Positions 1 through 8,434 of a stretch of DNA of 64,000 nt are shown here, one piece after another. The DNA is from Devosia sp. (GTDB taxonomy: Bacteria; Pseudomonadota; Alphaproteobacteria; Rhizobiales; Devosiaceae), in the NCBI GenBank assembly GCA_015234425.1, contig JADGNE010000033.1:124001-188000 (forward strand), read 5' to 3'. Both the position numbers and the translations under genes were made by a program. The notes beneath the pieces are model-generated. The model ran no database searches and had not been told where the DNA came from. It saw nothing but the letters and a program-made list of their open reading frames with translations. Each line of letters starts with the position of its first letter. Positions within the stretch are counted from its first letter, which is position 1.

Positions 1-1
1 C

Positions 2-925
2 TGGGCGCGGCGCAACCAGCGGTTCGCCTCCAACGCGCAGCGGGCGCGTGCCATGACCCCGGAGAAACTGACGGGGCTGAAGGCGCTGATCGCCCTGGGG
101 CTGGGCCTGACGCCCATCCTCATCGGTTTTGCCGGACCGGCTCTTTATCTCATCGTCGCGGCCGTAAGACGGCTCGAATTCGCCGGGCTCTCGGCGCCGC
201 TGGTGCGCGCCGCCATCAACACCGTCAGCGTTTCGGCCATTGCCATGCTGGTGGTGCTGGTACTCGGCTTTGCCACCGCCTATGCCGGGCGGTTACGACC
301 GGGTCGATTGAGCGCCGCGCTCGCCCGTATCGCGACGCTCGGTTACGCCGTGCCAGGCACTGTCTTGGCCATTGGCATTCTCGTGCCGGTTGCGGCGTTT
401 GACCGGACGCTCGACGGCTTTCTCCGCTCGAATTTTGGCTGGTCGACTGGCCTGCTGCTGCTGGGATCCGGCGTTGCGTTGGTCTACGCCTACACCGCGC
501 GCTTCCTCGCCATTTCCACCGGCGGCATCGAGGCAGGCCTCAGCCGCATCCCGCCCTCATTCGATCATGCGTCGCGCACGCTGGGCCAGAGCGCGACCGG
601 GACAATGCTGCATATCCACCTGCCGCTCTCGCGCACCGCCATTGTCGCCGCGGGCCTGCTGGTCTTCGTGGATTGCATGAAAGAACTGCCGGCAACCCTT
701 TTGCTGCGGCCGCTGAATTTTGAAACGCTGGCCACGCTGCTTTACGGCGAGGCGGCGCGCGGCACCTATGAAGATGCGGCGCTGGCGGCGCTGATCCTGG
801 TGCTGATCGGCATTCTGCCGGTGATCCTGCTCGCACGGACAGGCCGGGCCGCAGGCGTGGCGCGGCCGACCCATGCTGCGGGCGACCACTCCCATCCCAC
901 GACCCTCTCTACCGATCAGGCCTAG
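2..925 (+). CDS. Iron-type ABC transporter permease, C-terminal part (5' end outside window)
   Basis: The frame is open to the left edge of the window, so this is the 3' part of a longer gene; the first internal Met is at 53. The remaining ~300 residues show about six hydrophobic segments and a cytoplasmic EAA-type loop (around residues 172-195 counted from the Met at 53) that would dock the ATPase. The Arg-rich linker W-A-R-R-N-Q-R-F before a fresh membrane block is typical of the second half of fused two-domain Fe(III) permeases (FbpB/AfuB/SfuB type). Binding protein and ATPase genes, if linked, lie outside. Substrate is inferred from family resemblance only. Confidence 0.8.
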   Translation, partial: WARRNQRFASNAQRARAMTPEKLTGLKALIALGLGLTPILIGFAGPALYLIVAAVRRLEFAGLSAPLVRAAINTVSVSAIAMLVVLVLGFATAYAGRLRPGRLSAALARIATLGYAVPGTVLAIGILVPVAAFDRTLDGFLRSNFGWSTGLLLLGSGVALVYAYTARFLAISTGGIEAGLSRIPPSFDHASRTLGQSATGTMLHIHLPLSRTAIVAAGLLVFVDCMKELPATLLLRPLNFETLATLLYGEAARGTYEDAALAALILVLIGILPVILLARTGRAAGVARPTHAAGDHSHPTTLSTDQA

Positions 926-928
926 CCC

Positions 929-1822
929 TCAGTCGATAGCGGCGAGATGGCGGCCGAAGAAGGCCAGAACAGCTTCCCGCATGCGCTCCGTCTCCCGATG
1001 TCCGACATCGGGCTCGCTGATCTTCTCAAGCATCCCGGGATTGTTCGCATAAGCAGGTGCGAGCTCCGACCAGGCGCGGGCGACGGCTTCCGGTGGTGTC
1101 AGATTGTCGGCCTCGCCGATGCAGACCAATTGCGGGCGCGGCGCGACGAGAGCCGCAATCCCCCCGCAGTCGGTTTCCTTCAAGAGGCCCGGGACGGTGA
1201 GGTAGATGCCGTGGCCGTCATGCGCGCCCAGCTCGATCATGGTGCGGAAATCAGCAAAGCAGCAGAGATGAGCGACAGCGGCAATGCGCGGATCGAGCGC
1301 GGCCAGCCAATAGCTCAGCGCGCAGCCCATCGAGATGCCGAACGCGCCGATGCGGCTGGCGTCGACATCGCCGCGATCGGCGAGATAGGTCAGCGCCGCA
1401 GCATGGTCCGACAGCATCTGACCGAACAGCGATTTGCCGTGCCAAAGCAGCGCCTTGGCCGCAAAACTTTCACTGACGCTGGCGCGCTGCCCGAAGATGG
1501 GCATGTCGATGCAAAGAGTGACATAGCCGGCCCGGGCAAAGACCGGCCCCAGCGGATCAAGGAGATATTCTCGGCCATCGAGAAGTTCCCTCGCGCCGAT
1601 GGCATAGCCCCCGCCGTGAGAATGCCCGTAGAGGATTGCCGGACGGCGCCCACCTTCTCTGGTCGGCCGGGTGAGAATGCCGCGCACCTCCTCCTCACCG
1701 AGACGGAAACGGAGGTGTTCGATCGTATAGTCGCCCATGTCCTCGACGCGACGCGACAGAAGGGAAATCTGTGGCTCTGCAAGGCCGACAAGCTCGGCGA
1801 AACGCGCTCTCGTGATGCTCAT
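929..1822 (-). CDS. Alpha/beta hydrolase, dienelactone-hydrolase-like
   Basis: A 297-residue cytoplasmic protein with an alpha/beta hydrolase layout. It has an oxyanion-type G-H-S-H-G-G loop near residue 66, the nucleophile elbow G-I-S-M-G with Ser164, a later Asp (E-A-D-N-L) and a C-terminal His (D-V-G-H-R) that can complete the triad. I chose the ATG at 1822 because G-G-G-G-G-A-G lies just upstream; a TTG five codons earlier would put the start inside that ribosome binding site. The stop is only 3 bp from the convergent permease stop. The substrate cannot be told from sequence; a carboxylesterase or acyl-peptidase role is equally possible. Confidence 0.8.
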   Translation of the reverse strand: MSITRARFAELVGLAEPQISLLSRRVEDMGDYTIEHLRFRLGEEEVRGILTRPTREGGRRPAILYGHSHGGGYAIGARELLDGREYLLDPLGPVFARAGYVTLCIDMPIFGQRASVSESFAAKALLWHGKSLFGQMLSDHAAALTYLADRGDVDASRIGAFGISMGCALSYWLAALDPRIAAVAHLCCFADFRTMIELGAHDGHGIYLTVPGLLKETDCGGIAALVAPRPQLVCIGEADNLTPPEAVARAWSELAPAYANNPGMLEKISEPDVGHRETERMREAVLAFFGRHLAAID

Positions 1823-1999
1823 GGTCTTCTCCCCCAATCTCCTCGCCCGAGCCTAGCCGAGCGATTGGCACGGTGCCATGCCGCCCGGCGCGATGACCAC
1901 AAATGTTTATCGTCGAACGCCTGTCTTTTCCTTCATCGGCACTTGCCGATGAACTGTCCGATGTGCATGTATTTCATCCCAACCGCCCAGCGAGACCTC

Positions 2000-3121
2000 A
2001 TGACAAAGCTTTTCTCCCCCATCGCCCTGCGCGATCTGACCCTGCGCAACCGCACCGTCGTGGCGCCGATGTGCCAGTATTCTGCCATCGACGGCTTCGT
2101 GAATGACTGGCACATGGTCCATCTCGGACGCTTCGCCATGGGCGGGTTCGGGCTTGTTGTTCTGGAGGCCAGCGGCGTCGTCCCGGAAGGGCGCATCAGC
2201 TATGGCGACCTCGGCATCTGGAAGGACGAGCATATCGCCCCCCTCGCCCGTATCGTGGATTTCCTCCACAGCCAGGGCGCTGCGGCCGGTATCCAGCTGG
2301 CCCATGCAGGCCGCAAGGCCTCGACTTCCGTGTCCTGGCGCGGGCCGGAAGACCTTGCGACCGAAGAGCAGCGCAAGGCTGCCGGCTATGAGCACTGGAC
2401 GCCGGTTGCACCGAGCGCCGTGTCCCATGACCCCAATGACAGCGACTACCAGGTGCCGACGGCGCTCGACAAGGCAGGCATCCGTCGCGTGATCGAAGGC
2501 TTTGTGGACGCTGCGCGCCGCGCCGATAAGGCCGGTTTCGACACTGTCGAAATCCACGCTGCCCATGGTTACCTCCTCAACCAATTCCTGTCGCCATTGG
2601 CCAATTTCCGTACCGATGAATATGGCGGCAGCCTTGAAAACCGGATGCGGCTGGTGCTGGAAGTCACAGAGGCCGTCCGCGCAGTCTGGCCGGCCGAAAA
2701 GCCCCTGCTCGCCCGGCTTTCGGTCAGTGACAATGCCGAGGGCGGCTGGACTGTCGAGGACAGCGTCGTGCTCGCGCGCGAACTCAAGGCGCGTGGCGTT
2801 GACGCCATCGACTGCTCCAGCGGCGGGTTTGCACAAGGGCAGATCGTTTCGGCGGCGGGCTATCAGGTCCCCTTCGCCAAGGCGGTCCGCGACGGCGCCG
2901 ACATCCCGACCATGGCTGTCGGGCTCCTCGGCGACATCCACGAGGCTGAACGCATTCTGATCGATGGCGAGGCCGACTTCATCGCCCTCGCCCGTGGGGC
3001 GCTCGATGATCCCAATTGGGCGGCTCACGCAGCCCGCTTGCTGGAAGACGATTATTCACTCTGGCCGATTCAGACGCGTCGTGTCGTTGGCCGGGACAAG
3101 GTGCTGGGCATCCGCAGCTAG
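2000..3121 (+). CDS. NADH:flavin oxidoreductase, Old Yellow Enzyme family (YqjM class)
   Basis: A 373-residue TIM-barrel flavoenzyme expected to bind FMN and reduce activated C=C bonds or xenobiotics with NAD(P)H. Visible marks are P-M-C-Q-Y near the N-terminus (Cys25, the redox-tuning Cys of the YqjM/thermophilic-like class), Q-L-A-H-A-G-R-K, the substrate-binding H-A-A-H-G-Y and the E-Y-G-G-S-L-E-N-R segment. The ATG at 2000 begins the conserved M-T-K-L-F-S-P; the open frame runs much further upstream but that part is antisense to the hydrolase gene. It diverges from that hydrolase across a ~180 bp gap. The physiological substrate is unknown. Confidence 0.9.
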   Translation: MTKLFSPIALRDLTLRNRTVVAPMCQYSAIDGFVNDWHMVHLGRFAMGGFGLVVLEASGVVPEGRISYGDLGIWKDEHIAPLARIVDFLHSQGAAAGIQLAHAGRKASTSVSWRGPEDLATEEQRKAAGYEHWTPVAPSAVSHDPNDSDYQVPTALDKAGIRRVIEGFVDAARRADKAGFDTVEIHAAHGYLLNQFLSPLANFRTDEYGGSLENRMRLVLEVTEAVRAVWPAEKPLLARLSVSDNAEGGWTVEDSVVLARELKARGVDAIDCSSGGFAQGQIVSAAGYQVPFAKAVRDGADIPTMAVGLLGDIHEAERILIDGEADFIALARGALDDPNWAAHAARLLEDDYSLWPIQTRRVVGRDKVLGIRS

Positions 3122-3143
3122 ACTTTCCTGACAGAACCCTGAA

Positions 3144-3176
3144 CGCCGCCATCCCACTTTTGCCGTGATGGCGGCG
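3144..3176 (+). terminator. Hairpin after the Old Yellow Enzyme gene
   Basis: CGCCGCCATC and GATGGCGGCG form a perfect 10-bp stem with a 13-nt loop, beginning 23 bp after the stop codon. There is no U-tract, so it is a candidate terminator or 3' stabilising hairpin rather than a textbook intrinsic terminator. Confidence 0.45.
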
Positions 3177-3208
3177 CTTGCTTGACGCCACACGAGCAGG
3201 AGACTGAC

Positions 3209-3630
3209 ATGGACACCAAGGCCGCCATTCTGGCCCTGATCACCGCCTGCGGCTTTGCTGCCGGAGGCCCTGCAATGGCTCAGGACAGCGCAGAACCAGG
3301 CGTTGAAGGGGAAGACCGCGCACCCCGCTTCTCAACAAGGTGTGGGTGCGGCAGGACGACGACTCCGGCCTTCCTGGGGTCATGCATATCTTCCTCGAGG
3401 ACGGCACGCTGGTGTCCGACAGCTGCTGGGAGACCTACCGGCTCTCGCGCTGGCAGCAGGTCTCCGAGAGCGAGATCTCCTGGGAGGAATACGGCATGAC
3501 CATTGCGGCCGACATTGCCGCTCTCTCCGAGACCGAGCTTGTGCTCAATCTCAAGCTCGGCGCGGAAGTGCTTGAGCAACGGTTCGCGCCGGCCGAGGTG
3601 CCATATGTCTGCCCGGACATGGTGAAGTAG
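3209..3630 (+). pseudogene. Small secreted protein gene split by an apparent frameshift
   Basis: Two frames complement each other. From ATG 3209 (after A-G-G-A-G-A) the first encodes a signal peptide, M-D-T-K-A-A-I-L-A-L...A-M-A-Q. The second opens after a stop at 3304-3306 and encodes a coherent domain (V-W-V-R-Q-D-D, then I-F-L-E-D-G-T-L-V and D-S-C-W-E-T-Y-R-L, ending C-P-D-M-V-K at 3630). The first frame degenerates into Arg/Ser-rich nonsense after about residue 40. Adding one base near the G4 run at 3308-3311 would join them into a ~140-residue periplasmic protein resembling uncharacterised Hyphomicrobiales proteins. It may be a true pseudogene, a sequencing deletion, or programmed slippage; the last is least likely. 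Confidence 0.6.
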
Positions 3631-3642
3631 GCAAAAGCCCGC

Positions 3643-5565
3643 CTACATCACCACCTGCGTGCCGATCTCCACCACGCGTCCGGTGGGGATATGGAAATAT
3701 TCCGTCGCGTCGCTGGCATTGCGCGCCAGACGGATGAAGACGCGATCCTGCCAGAACCGCAGGAGGCCGGTTTTCTGGCCGATTTTCAGCGAACGTCGGG
3801 AGAGGAAGAACGAGGTCGACATGATATCGAACTTCCACCCCAGTTCTCGCGCCAGCACCAGCGCCTTCGGGATATTAGGCGTTTCCATGTAGCCGAAGGT
3901 GACGATGACGCGTGAGAACAGCTCGTTGTAGGCGTCGATGGTCACCTTCTCGTCGTCCGGCACGCGGGGCGAGACCGAGGTCCGCACGGTGAGGATGACG
4001 TTCTGCTCATGCAGCACCTTGTAATGCTTGAGACTGTGCAGCAGCGCCGTTGGCGCGCCCTCGATATCGCTGGTGAGGAAGATGGCCGTGCCCGGCACGG
4101 TCGTCGGCTTCTTGCGAGCGAGATTATCGACGAGGAACTGCAGCGGCACTTCATCACGACGGGTCTTGTCCGAGAGGCGGCGGCGGCCGGCCATCCAGCT
4201 CCACATGACGAGTGCCACCACGACGGCAACCGCTGCCGGCACCCAGCCACCCTGGAAGAGTTTTGCGGCATTGGCGGCAAAGAAGGTGCCGTCGATGATG
4301 AGGAAGACGAGGCCGAACAGCACCACCGCAATGGGTGGCCACTTCCAGTTGCGCCACATGACGACGACGAGAAGCGCCAGCGTGACCCCCATGACGCCCG
4401 ATACGGCGATGCCATAAGCGTTCGAGAGCGCCGCGGAGCTGCCGAAAACAACCACCAGAACCAGCACGCCGAGCATCAGCATGGCGTTGATCTGGGGCAT
4501 GTAGATTTGCCCGCTCTGGGTTTCGGATGTGTGCTGGACCACCATGCGGGGCAGCATGTTGAGCGCGATGGCCTGTTGGGCGAGGCTGAACGTGCCGGTG
4601 ATGACAGCCTGGCTGGCGATGATGGTGGCGCAGGTCGCCAGAATGACAAAGGGCAGCAGCGCCCATTGCGGCTGCATCTCGAAGAACGGACTGCCGACAT
4701 TCTCGATGCCGCGCTCGAGCACATAGGCGCCCTGCCCGAAATAATTGAGCAGCAGGCAGGGGAAGACCAGGCCGAACCAGGCTAGAACGATCGGCTTGCG
4801 CCCAAAATGGCCGAGATCGACGTAGAGCGCCTCAGCCCCGGTGACGGCGAGGAAGATCGCGCCCATGACCACAAAGGCGATGGCGAAATGGTCGACAAGG
4901 AACTGGACCCCGAGAAGCGGATTGAGCGCCCAAAGCACACCTGGATAGTCGATGATATGAAAGAGCCCGGAAATGCCCAGGGTGAGGAACCAGATGGCGG
5001 TGACGGGGCCGAAGACGATGGACACCTTGGCGGTGCCGAAGCGCTGGACCGCAAAGATGCCGACGATCAGCACAAGGGTGATCGGCACGACCCAGCGCCC
5101 CATGCCGGGGGCCACGAGATCAAGTCCCTCAACCGCTGACAGCACCGAGATGGCGGGCGTGATGATAGCATCGCCGAAGAACAGCGCGGCCCCCAGAACG
5201 CCGAGAACGGTGATCCAGATCGGCGGGTTCGCAAAGGTTTTTCGGGCCAGCGCCATCAACGACAGCGTGCCGCCTTCGCCATTATTGTCGGCGCGGGTGA
5301 CGAAGAAGACGTATTTCACCGCGACGGTGAGGGTCAGTGCCCAGACAATGAGCGAGAGCAGCCCGAGTATCTCGAGATGCGACGACGCTGCCCCGGGCCG
5401 GATATGCATGGCCTGGCGGAAGGCGTAAATCGGACTGGTGCCGATATCGCCGTAGACGACACCGATAGCCCCCAGAGTGAGGATGGGCAGATTGGACTTT
5501 GCGTGGCTGGCCTGGTCGGTCGCTAACGCCCCGGCCTCCGGGCCGGACGTATTCGAACGCGTCAT
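3643..5565 (-). CDS. kup: Low-affinity potassium uptake protein Kup
   Basis: A 640-residue inner-membrane K+ (H+ symport) transporter of the KUP/HAK/KT family. The N-terminal G-V-V-Y-G-D-I-G-T-S-P-I-Y-A signature lies at about residues 35-48, about twelve hydrophobic segments follow up to ~residue 450, and a soluble C-terminal domain follows that, as usual for the family. Length matches (~620-640). The gene is monocistronic, converging on the small secreted protein gene to its left with a 12-bp gap. Regulation is not evident from the sequence. Confidence 0.97.
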   Translation of the reverse strand: MTRSNTSGPEAGALATDQASHAKSNLPILTLGAIGVVYGDIGTSPIYAFRQAMHIRPGAASSHLEILGLLSLIVWALTLTVAVKYVFFVTRADNNGEGGTLSLMALARKTFANPPIWITVLGVLGAALFFGDAIITPAISVLSAVEGLDLVAPGMGRWVVPITLVLIVGIFAVQRFGTAKVSIVFGPVTAIWFLTLGISGLFHIIDYPGVLWALNPLLGVQFLVDHFAIAFVVMGAIFLAVTGAEALYVDLGHFGRKPIVLAWFGLVFPCLLLNYFGQGAYVLERGIENVGSPFFEMQPQWALLPFVILATCATIIASQAVITGTFSLAQQAIALNMLPRMVVQHTSETQSGQIYMPQINAMLMLGVLVLVVVFGSSAALSNAYGIAVSGVMGVTLALLVVVMWRNWKWPPIAVVLFGLVFLIIDGTFFAANAAKLFQGGWVPAAVAVVVALVMWSWMAGRRRLSDKTRRDEVPLQFLVDNLARKKPTTVPGTAIFLTSDIEGAPTALLHSLKHYKVLHEQNVILTVRTSVSPRVPDDEKVTIDAYNELFSRVIVTFGYMETPNIPKALVLARELGWKFDIMSTSFFLSRRSLKIGQKTGLLRFWQDRVFIRLARNASDATEYFHIPTGRVVEIGTQVVM

Positions 5566-5721
5566 CAGAAGCGGGGCTCTCTGTTGCTAAGGCGGGCGCC
5601 GCTATACACCCGCGCCCCACCACACACAATACTCCGAGAAGCGATTGGTTCAAACCAGTCAGGGGCCGCTCCTTCCGGAACGACCCCTGCCAGGTAAACG
5701 AAGACTGTTGGGCCTTCGAAC

Positions 5722-6336
5722 TTATTCAGCAGCCTGGGCGACGTCGGCTTCGGCGTTGCGGGCAGCCTTGGTCGCATTGCCCCACCAGATCAGCTGGTCC
5801 AGCATGTCCTTGGTCGAGTTGCCGATCGAGCCTTCAAGGTCGTTCAGCGACTTGGTGCCACCAAAGCCAGGGTGCACGGAGACGAAGTCTGCGCCGGCGA
5901 TATGAACGGCCGAACGGGTCGAAGCCATCTGCAGCTCGACACCGATGGTGCGCAGGTTTTCGATGGCGCGGGCAGCACCGACCGAACCATAGCCGACAGC
6001 GCCGAACGCCTTCTTGGTCCACTCGACATAAGCCTGGTCGAGAGCGTTCTTCAGCGCACCGGTGATGGCGCGGTTGTATTCAGCGACGACAAAAATGAAG
6101 GCGTCGAATTCGCCGACCTTGTTCTGCCACTTTACAGCATTGGGGTTCTGCGAAGGCATCCAGGCGTTGGACGCGGCTTCGTCGAAGAACGGCAGGTCGA
6201 AATCACGGAGGTCAACGATCTCTGCCTCGATCTCGGGGCGCGCATTGGCCTTCTCGAGGATCCACTTGGCGGGGACTTCGCCGAAGCGGGTGGGACGGGT
6301 GGAAGAGATGATGACGCCGACTTTGAGCTTGGACAT
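5722..6336 (-). CDS. NADPH-dependent FMN reductase (flavodoxin-like)
   Basis: A 204-residue flavodoxin-fold protein of the NADPH-dependent FMN reductase family (chromate/quinone reductase relatives). The phosphate-binding loop I-I-S-S-T-R-P-T-R follows the first strand, and V-A-E-Y-N-R-A-I-T-G-A-L-K-N-A-L-D is the characteristic flavin-binding segment. I start it at ATG 6336 because A-A-G-G-A-G-G-G lies 8 nt upstream; an 18-codon longer version has no such site. It probably acts in the cytosol, recycling free flavin or reducing quinones. Its promoter should lie in the 311-bp gap to its right. Confidence 0.9.
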   Translation of the reverse strand: MSKLKVGVIISSTRPTRFGEVPAKWILEKANARPEIEAEIVDLRDFDLPFFDEAASNAWMPSQNPNAVKWQNKVGEFDAFIFVVAEYNRAITGALKNALDQAYVEWTKKAFGAVGYGSVGAARAIENLRTIGVELQMASTRSAVHIAGADFVSVHPGFGGTKSLNDLEGSIGNSTKDMLDQLIWWGNATKAARNAEADVAQAAE

Positions 6337-6647
6337 CTGGGTGCCCTCCTTGGTAACAAATCGTAACTGAGGCGATATATGTGCCTGCAATCGATTTGCT
6401 CAAGAGGGAACCTTTATGTCCTTCAGGGACACCGGAGTGACATAGGCACACCAATGTAATTATCGGAAATCAAAGGATTTCGGATGTTTCGGGGGATTTT
6501 CACCGTTACTGAGGCGTGATCGGACAGCGTTCTGAGACGCAGTGTTCAACCAGAGGCAACAATCTGTGGATCGGCAAGGCGGGATAATGACCGTGTCATT
6601 TTTTTCTGTTTACTCCCAGTATCTTAATGAAAAACTGAGGGACTAAC
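6337..6647. other. 311-bp intergenic region with an imperfect palindrome
   Basis: This relatively AT-rich divergent region must carry promoters for the FMN reductase (leftward) and the small secreted protein (rightward). It contains one near-perfect inverted repeat at 6462-6485, ATCGGAAATC and GATTTCGGAT around AAAG (one mismatch), which could be an operator. A smaller hairpin (gtccttcagggac) lies near 6418-6430. I see no convincing gene. Confidence 0.5.
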
Positions 6648-6974
6648 ATGAAAATCATCTCGACCGCGCTGGCGCTTGCTGTGCTCAGCATCGGCACGAT
6701 CCACGCGGCTGCGCTCGACCGCAAGGTGCGCATCGTGAATGACACCTCCTACGTCATCGTCGAGTTCTACGCCTCCAGCACCGGCACCCAGTCCTGGGAA
6801 GAGGATATTCTGGGCAGCGACGTTCTGGGCTCCGGCGACAGCGTCATGATCAACATCGACGACGGCTCGGGCTACTGCAAATACGATTTCCGCGCTGTGT
6901 TTGACGACGGTGACGAAGTGACTTCCGGCGACAACAATGTGTGCGAGCTCTCGGAGTTCACCTTCACCGATTGA
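6648..6974 (+). CDS. Small secreted protein of unknown function
   Basis: 108 residues with a clean Sec signal peptide (M-K-I-I-S-T-A-L-A-L-A-V-L-S, cleavage probably after H-A-A at ~22). The mature part is acidic and probably beta-rich, with two cysteines (in G-Y-C-K-Y and N-V-C-E-L) that could form a disulfide. It resembles a family of short periplasmic proteins found across Hyphomicrobiales whose function I do not know. A purine-rich site (C-T-G-A-G-G-G-A) precedes the ATG. It stands alone, converging on pdxJ. Confidence 0.85.
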   Translation: MKIISTALALAVLSIGTIHAAALDRKVRIVNDTSYVIVEFYASSTGTQSWEEDILGSDVLGSGDSVMINIDDGSGYCKYDFRAVFDDGDEVTSGDNNVCELSEFTFTD

Positions 6975-6984
6975 TCGGCAAGTT

Positions 6985-7035
6985 GTGCTGGGCGCGGGGC
7001 TTTTCCCAAACAGGGAAGCGTCAGCCGCCCAGCAC
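6985..7035. terminator. Long hairpin between convergent genes
   Basis: GTGCTGGGCG (6985-6994) and CGCCCAGCAC (7026-7035) are perfect inverted repeats. The enclosed 31 nt contain a smaller GCTT..CCC/GGGAAGC pairing. The right arm overlaps the last codons of pdxJ. It could end transcription from both sides but lacks a clear U-tract. Confidence 0.4.
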
Positions 7036-7764
7036 TTCCCGATAGCGGCGCGTGGCCTCGGCAAAGCCGATAAGAAGGGCGTCCGCCGTAATGCCGTGGC
7101 CGATCGAGACTTCCGCCACACCCGGCACCTTCTCCTGAAACGCAGGCAGGTTCTCGAGCGTCAGGTCATGGCCGGCATTGACGCCGAGCCCGATATCAAG
7201 CGCCGCCCGGCATGTCTCTGCGAGATCCGCCAGCTCGCGCTCAGCGCGGGCCGGATCATCGAAGCAGGCCCCATAGGGGCCGGTGAACAGCTCGATCCGA
7301 TCCGCACCCGTGGCCTTGGCTGCCGCAACGCCAGCCGCGCCCGCATCAGGATCGCAGAACAGCGAAATACGGCGGCCCGGACGCGCCAGACGCTGGACCA
7401 CGTCACGCAGGAAATTGCCCTGCTCCGCAAACGGCCAGCCGTGATCGGATGTCGCCTGTGCCGGATCATCGGGGACGAGGGTCACCTGCTCGGGGTTCAC
7501 CGCATCAACCAGCGCCAGAAAATCCTCGCTGGGATAGCCTTCAATATTGAATTCGGCGGACGGATAGTCGGCGCGCAGCAGGGCCGAGAGCTCATACACA
7601 TCAGTGCGCCGGATGTGTCGTTCGTCTGGACGGGGGTGGATGGTGATGCCGCTCGCCCCGGCATCGAGGACCACGCGGGCAATCCCGGTCACACTGGGCC
7701 ACGGCAGATCGCGCCGATTGCGCAGCTGGGCGACGGCATTGAGATTGACGGAGAGAAGAGTCAT
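7021..7764 (-). CDS. pdxJ: Pyridoxine 5'-phosphate synthase PdxJ
   Basis: A 247-residue TIM-barrel enzyme that condenses 1-deoxyxylulose 5-phosphate with 3-amino-2-oxopropyl phosphate, the ring-closing step of DXP-dependent vitamin B6 synthesis. The N-terminal [28 protein letters not shown] and the P-E-Q-V-T-L-V-P-D segment are family hallmarks, as is the C-terminal [12 protein letters not shown]. Length is normal. No other B6 genes are adjacent, and it sits 92 bp downstream of ilvH on the same strand, so read-through is possible but not shown. Confidence 0.97.
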   Translation of the reverse strand: MTLLSVNLNAVAQLRNRRDLPWPSVTGIARVVLDAGASGITIHPRPDERHIRRTDVYELSALLRADYPSAEFNIEGYPSEDFLALVDAVNPEQVTLVPDDPAQATSDHGWPFAEQGNFLRDVVQRLARPGRRISLFCDPDAGAAGVAAAKATGADRIELFTGPYGACFDDPARAERELADLAETCRAALDIGLGVNAGHDLTLENLPAFQEKVPGVAEVSIGHGITADALLIGFAEATRRYREVLGG

Positions 7765-7856
7765 GGCGGGGCCCCGATTTGGTCGGCCCTGCCATACACC
7801 AGACTGGGCGGTTCGCCCAATCTATCCTTTTGGTTTCAACGCAAACGCGCCGGTGA

Positions 7857-8411
7857 CTACATGCTCGCCGGGCCGCGGCCGATGGCGGCAAGGCCGGTCC
7901 GCACCACTTCGACGAGACCGAGCGGCGACATCAGGGCGATAAAGCTGTCGATCTTGTCTGGCTTGCCGGTCACTTCAAAGACGAAGCTCTCGACGGTCGC
8001 ATCGACGATATGGGCACGGAAAGCGTCGGCGAGACGCAGGGTTTCGGCGCGATGCTCGCCCGAACCCTTCACCTTGATCAGGGCCAGTTCACGCTCGACA
8101 AAATTGCCTTCGGCCGTGAGATCGTGCACGCGGTGCACGGGCACAAGGCGCTCGAGCTGCAGCTTGATCTGCACGAGGGTTTTTGGCGTGGCGATAACGA
8201 CAACCGTGATGCGGCTAAGTCGACGGCCGTGTTCGGTCTCGCTGACCGTCAGGCTTTCGATATTGTAGCCGCGGGCCGAGAAAAGGCCCACGACGCGGGC
8301 GAGGATGCCCGGCTCATTGTCGACGAGCACGGAAAGGGTGTGGCGTTCGGTTTCCTGGGTTTCCTTGGTCAGGAAATAGGCCGAACCGGTGGGCTGCATA
8401 TGTGCGTTCAT
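7857..8411 (-). CDS. ilvH: Acetolactate synthase small (regulatory) subunit
   Basis: A 184-residue regulatory subunit that activates the catalytic subunit and confers valine feedback inhibition. The N-terminal ACT domain is visible around residues 22-95 (H-T-L-S-V-L-V-D-N-E-P-G-I-L-A-R, then G-Y-N-I-E-S-L), and the C-terminal domain completes the usual small-subunit length. It follows ilvI by 23 bp on the same strand and so shares its leader and attenuation control. The start at 8411 gives M-N-A-H-M-Q-P; a second Met four codons in is a possible alternative. Confidence 0.97.
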   Translation of the reverse strand: MNAHMQPTGSAYFLTKETQETERHTLSVLVDNEPGILARVVGLFSARGYNIESLTVSETEHGRRLSRITVVVIATPKTLVQIKLQLERLVPVHRVHDLTAEGNFVERELALIKVKGSGEHRAETLRLADAFRAHIVDATVESFVFEVTGKPDKIDSFIALMSPLGLVEVVRTGLAAIGRGPASM

Positions 8412-8434
8412 GTCTGCTTACCTCCGCAACCGGC

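Noticed and set aside
947..1999. Long open frame upstream of and fused to the Old Yellow Enzyme
   Set aside because: It is antisense to a convincing hydrolase gene and carries no domain; the family start is at 2000.
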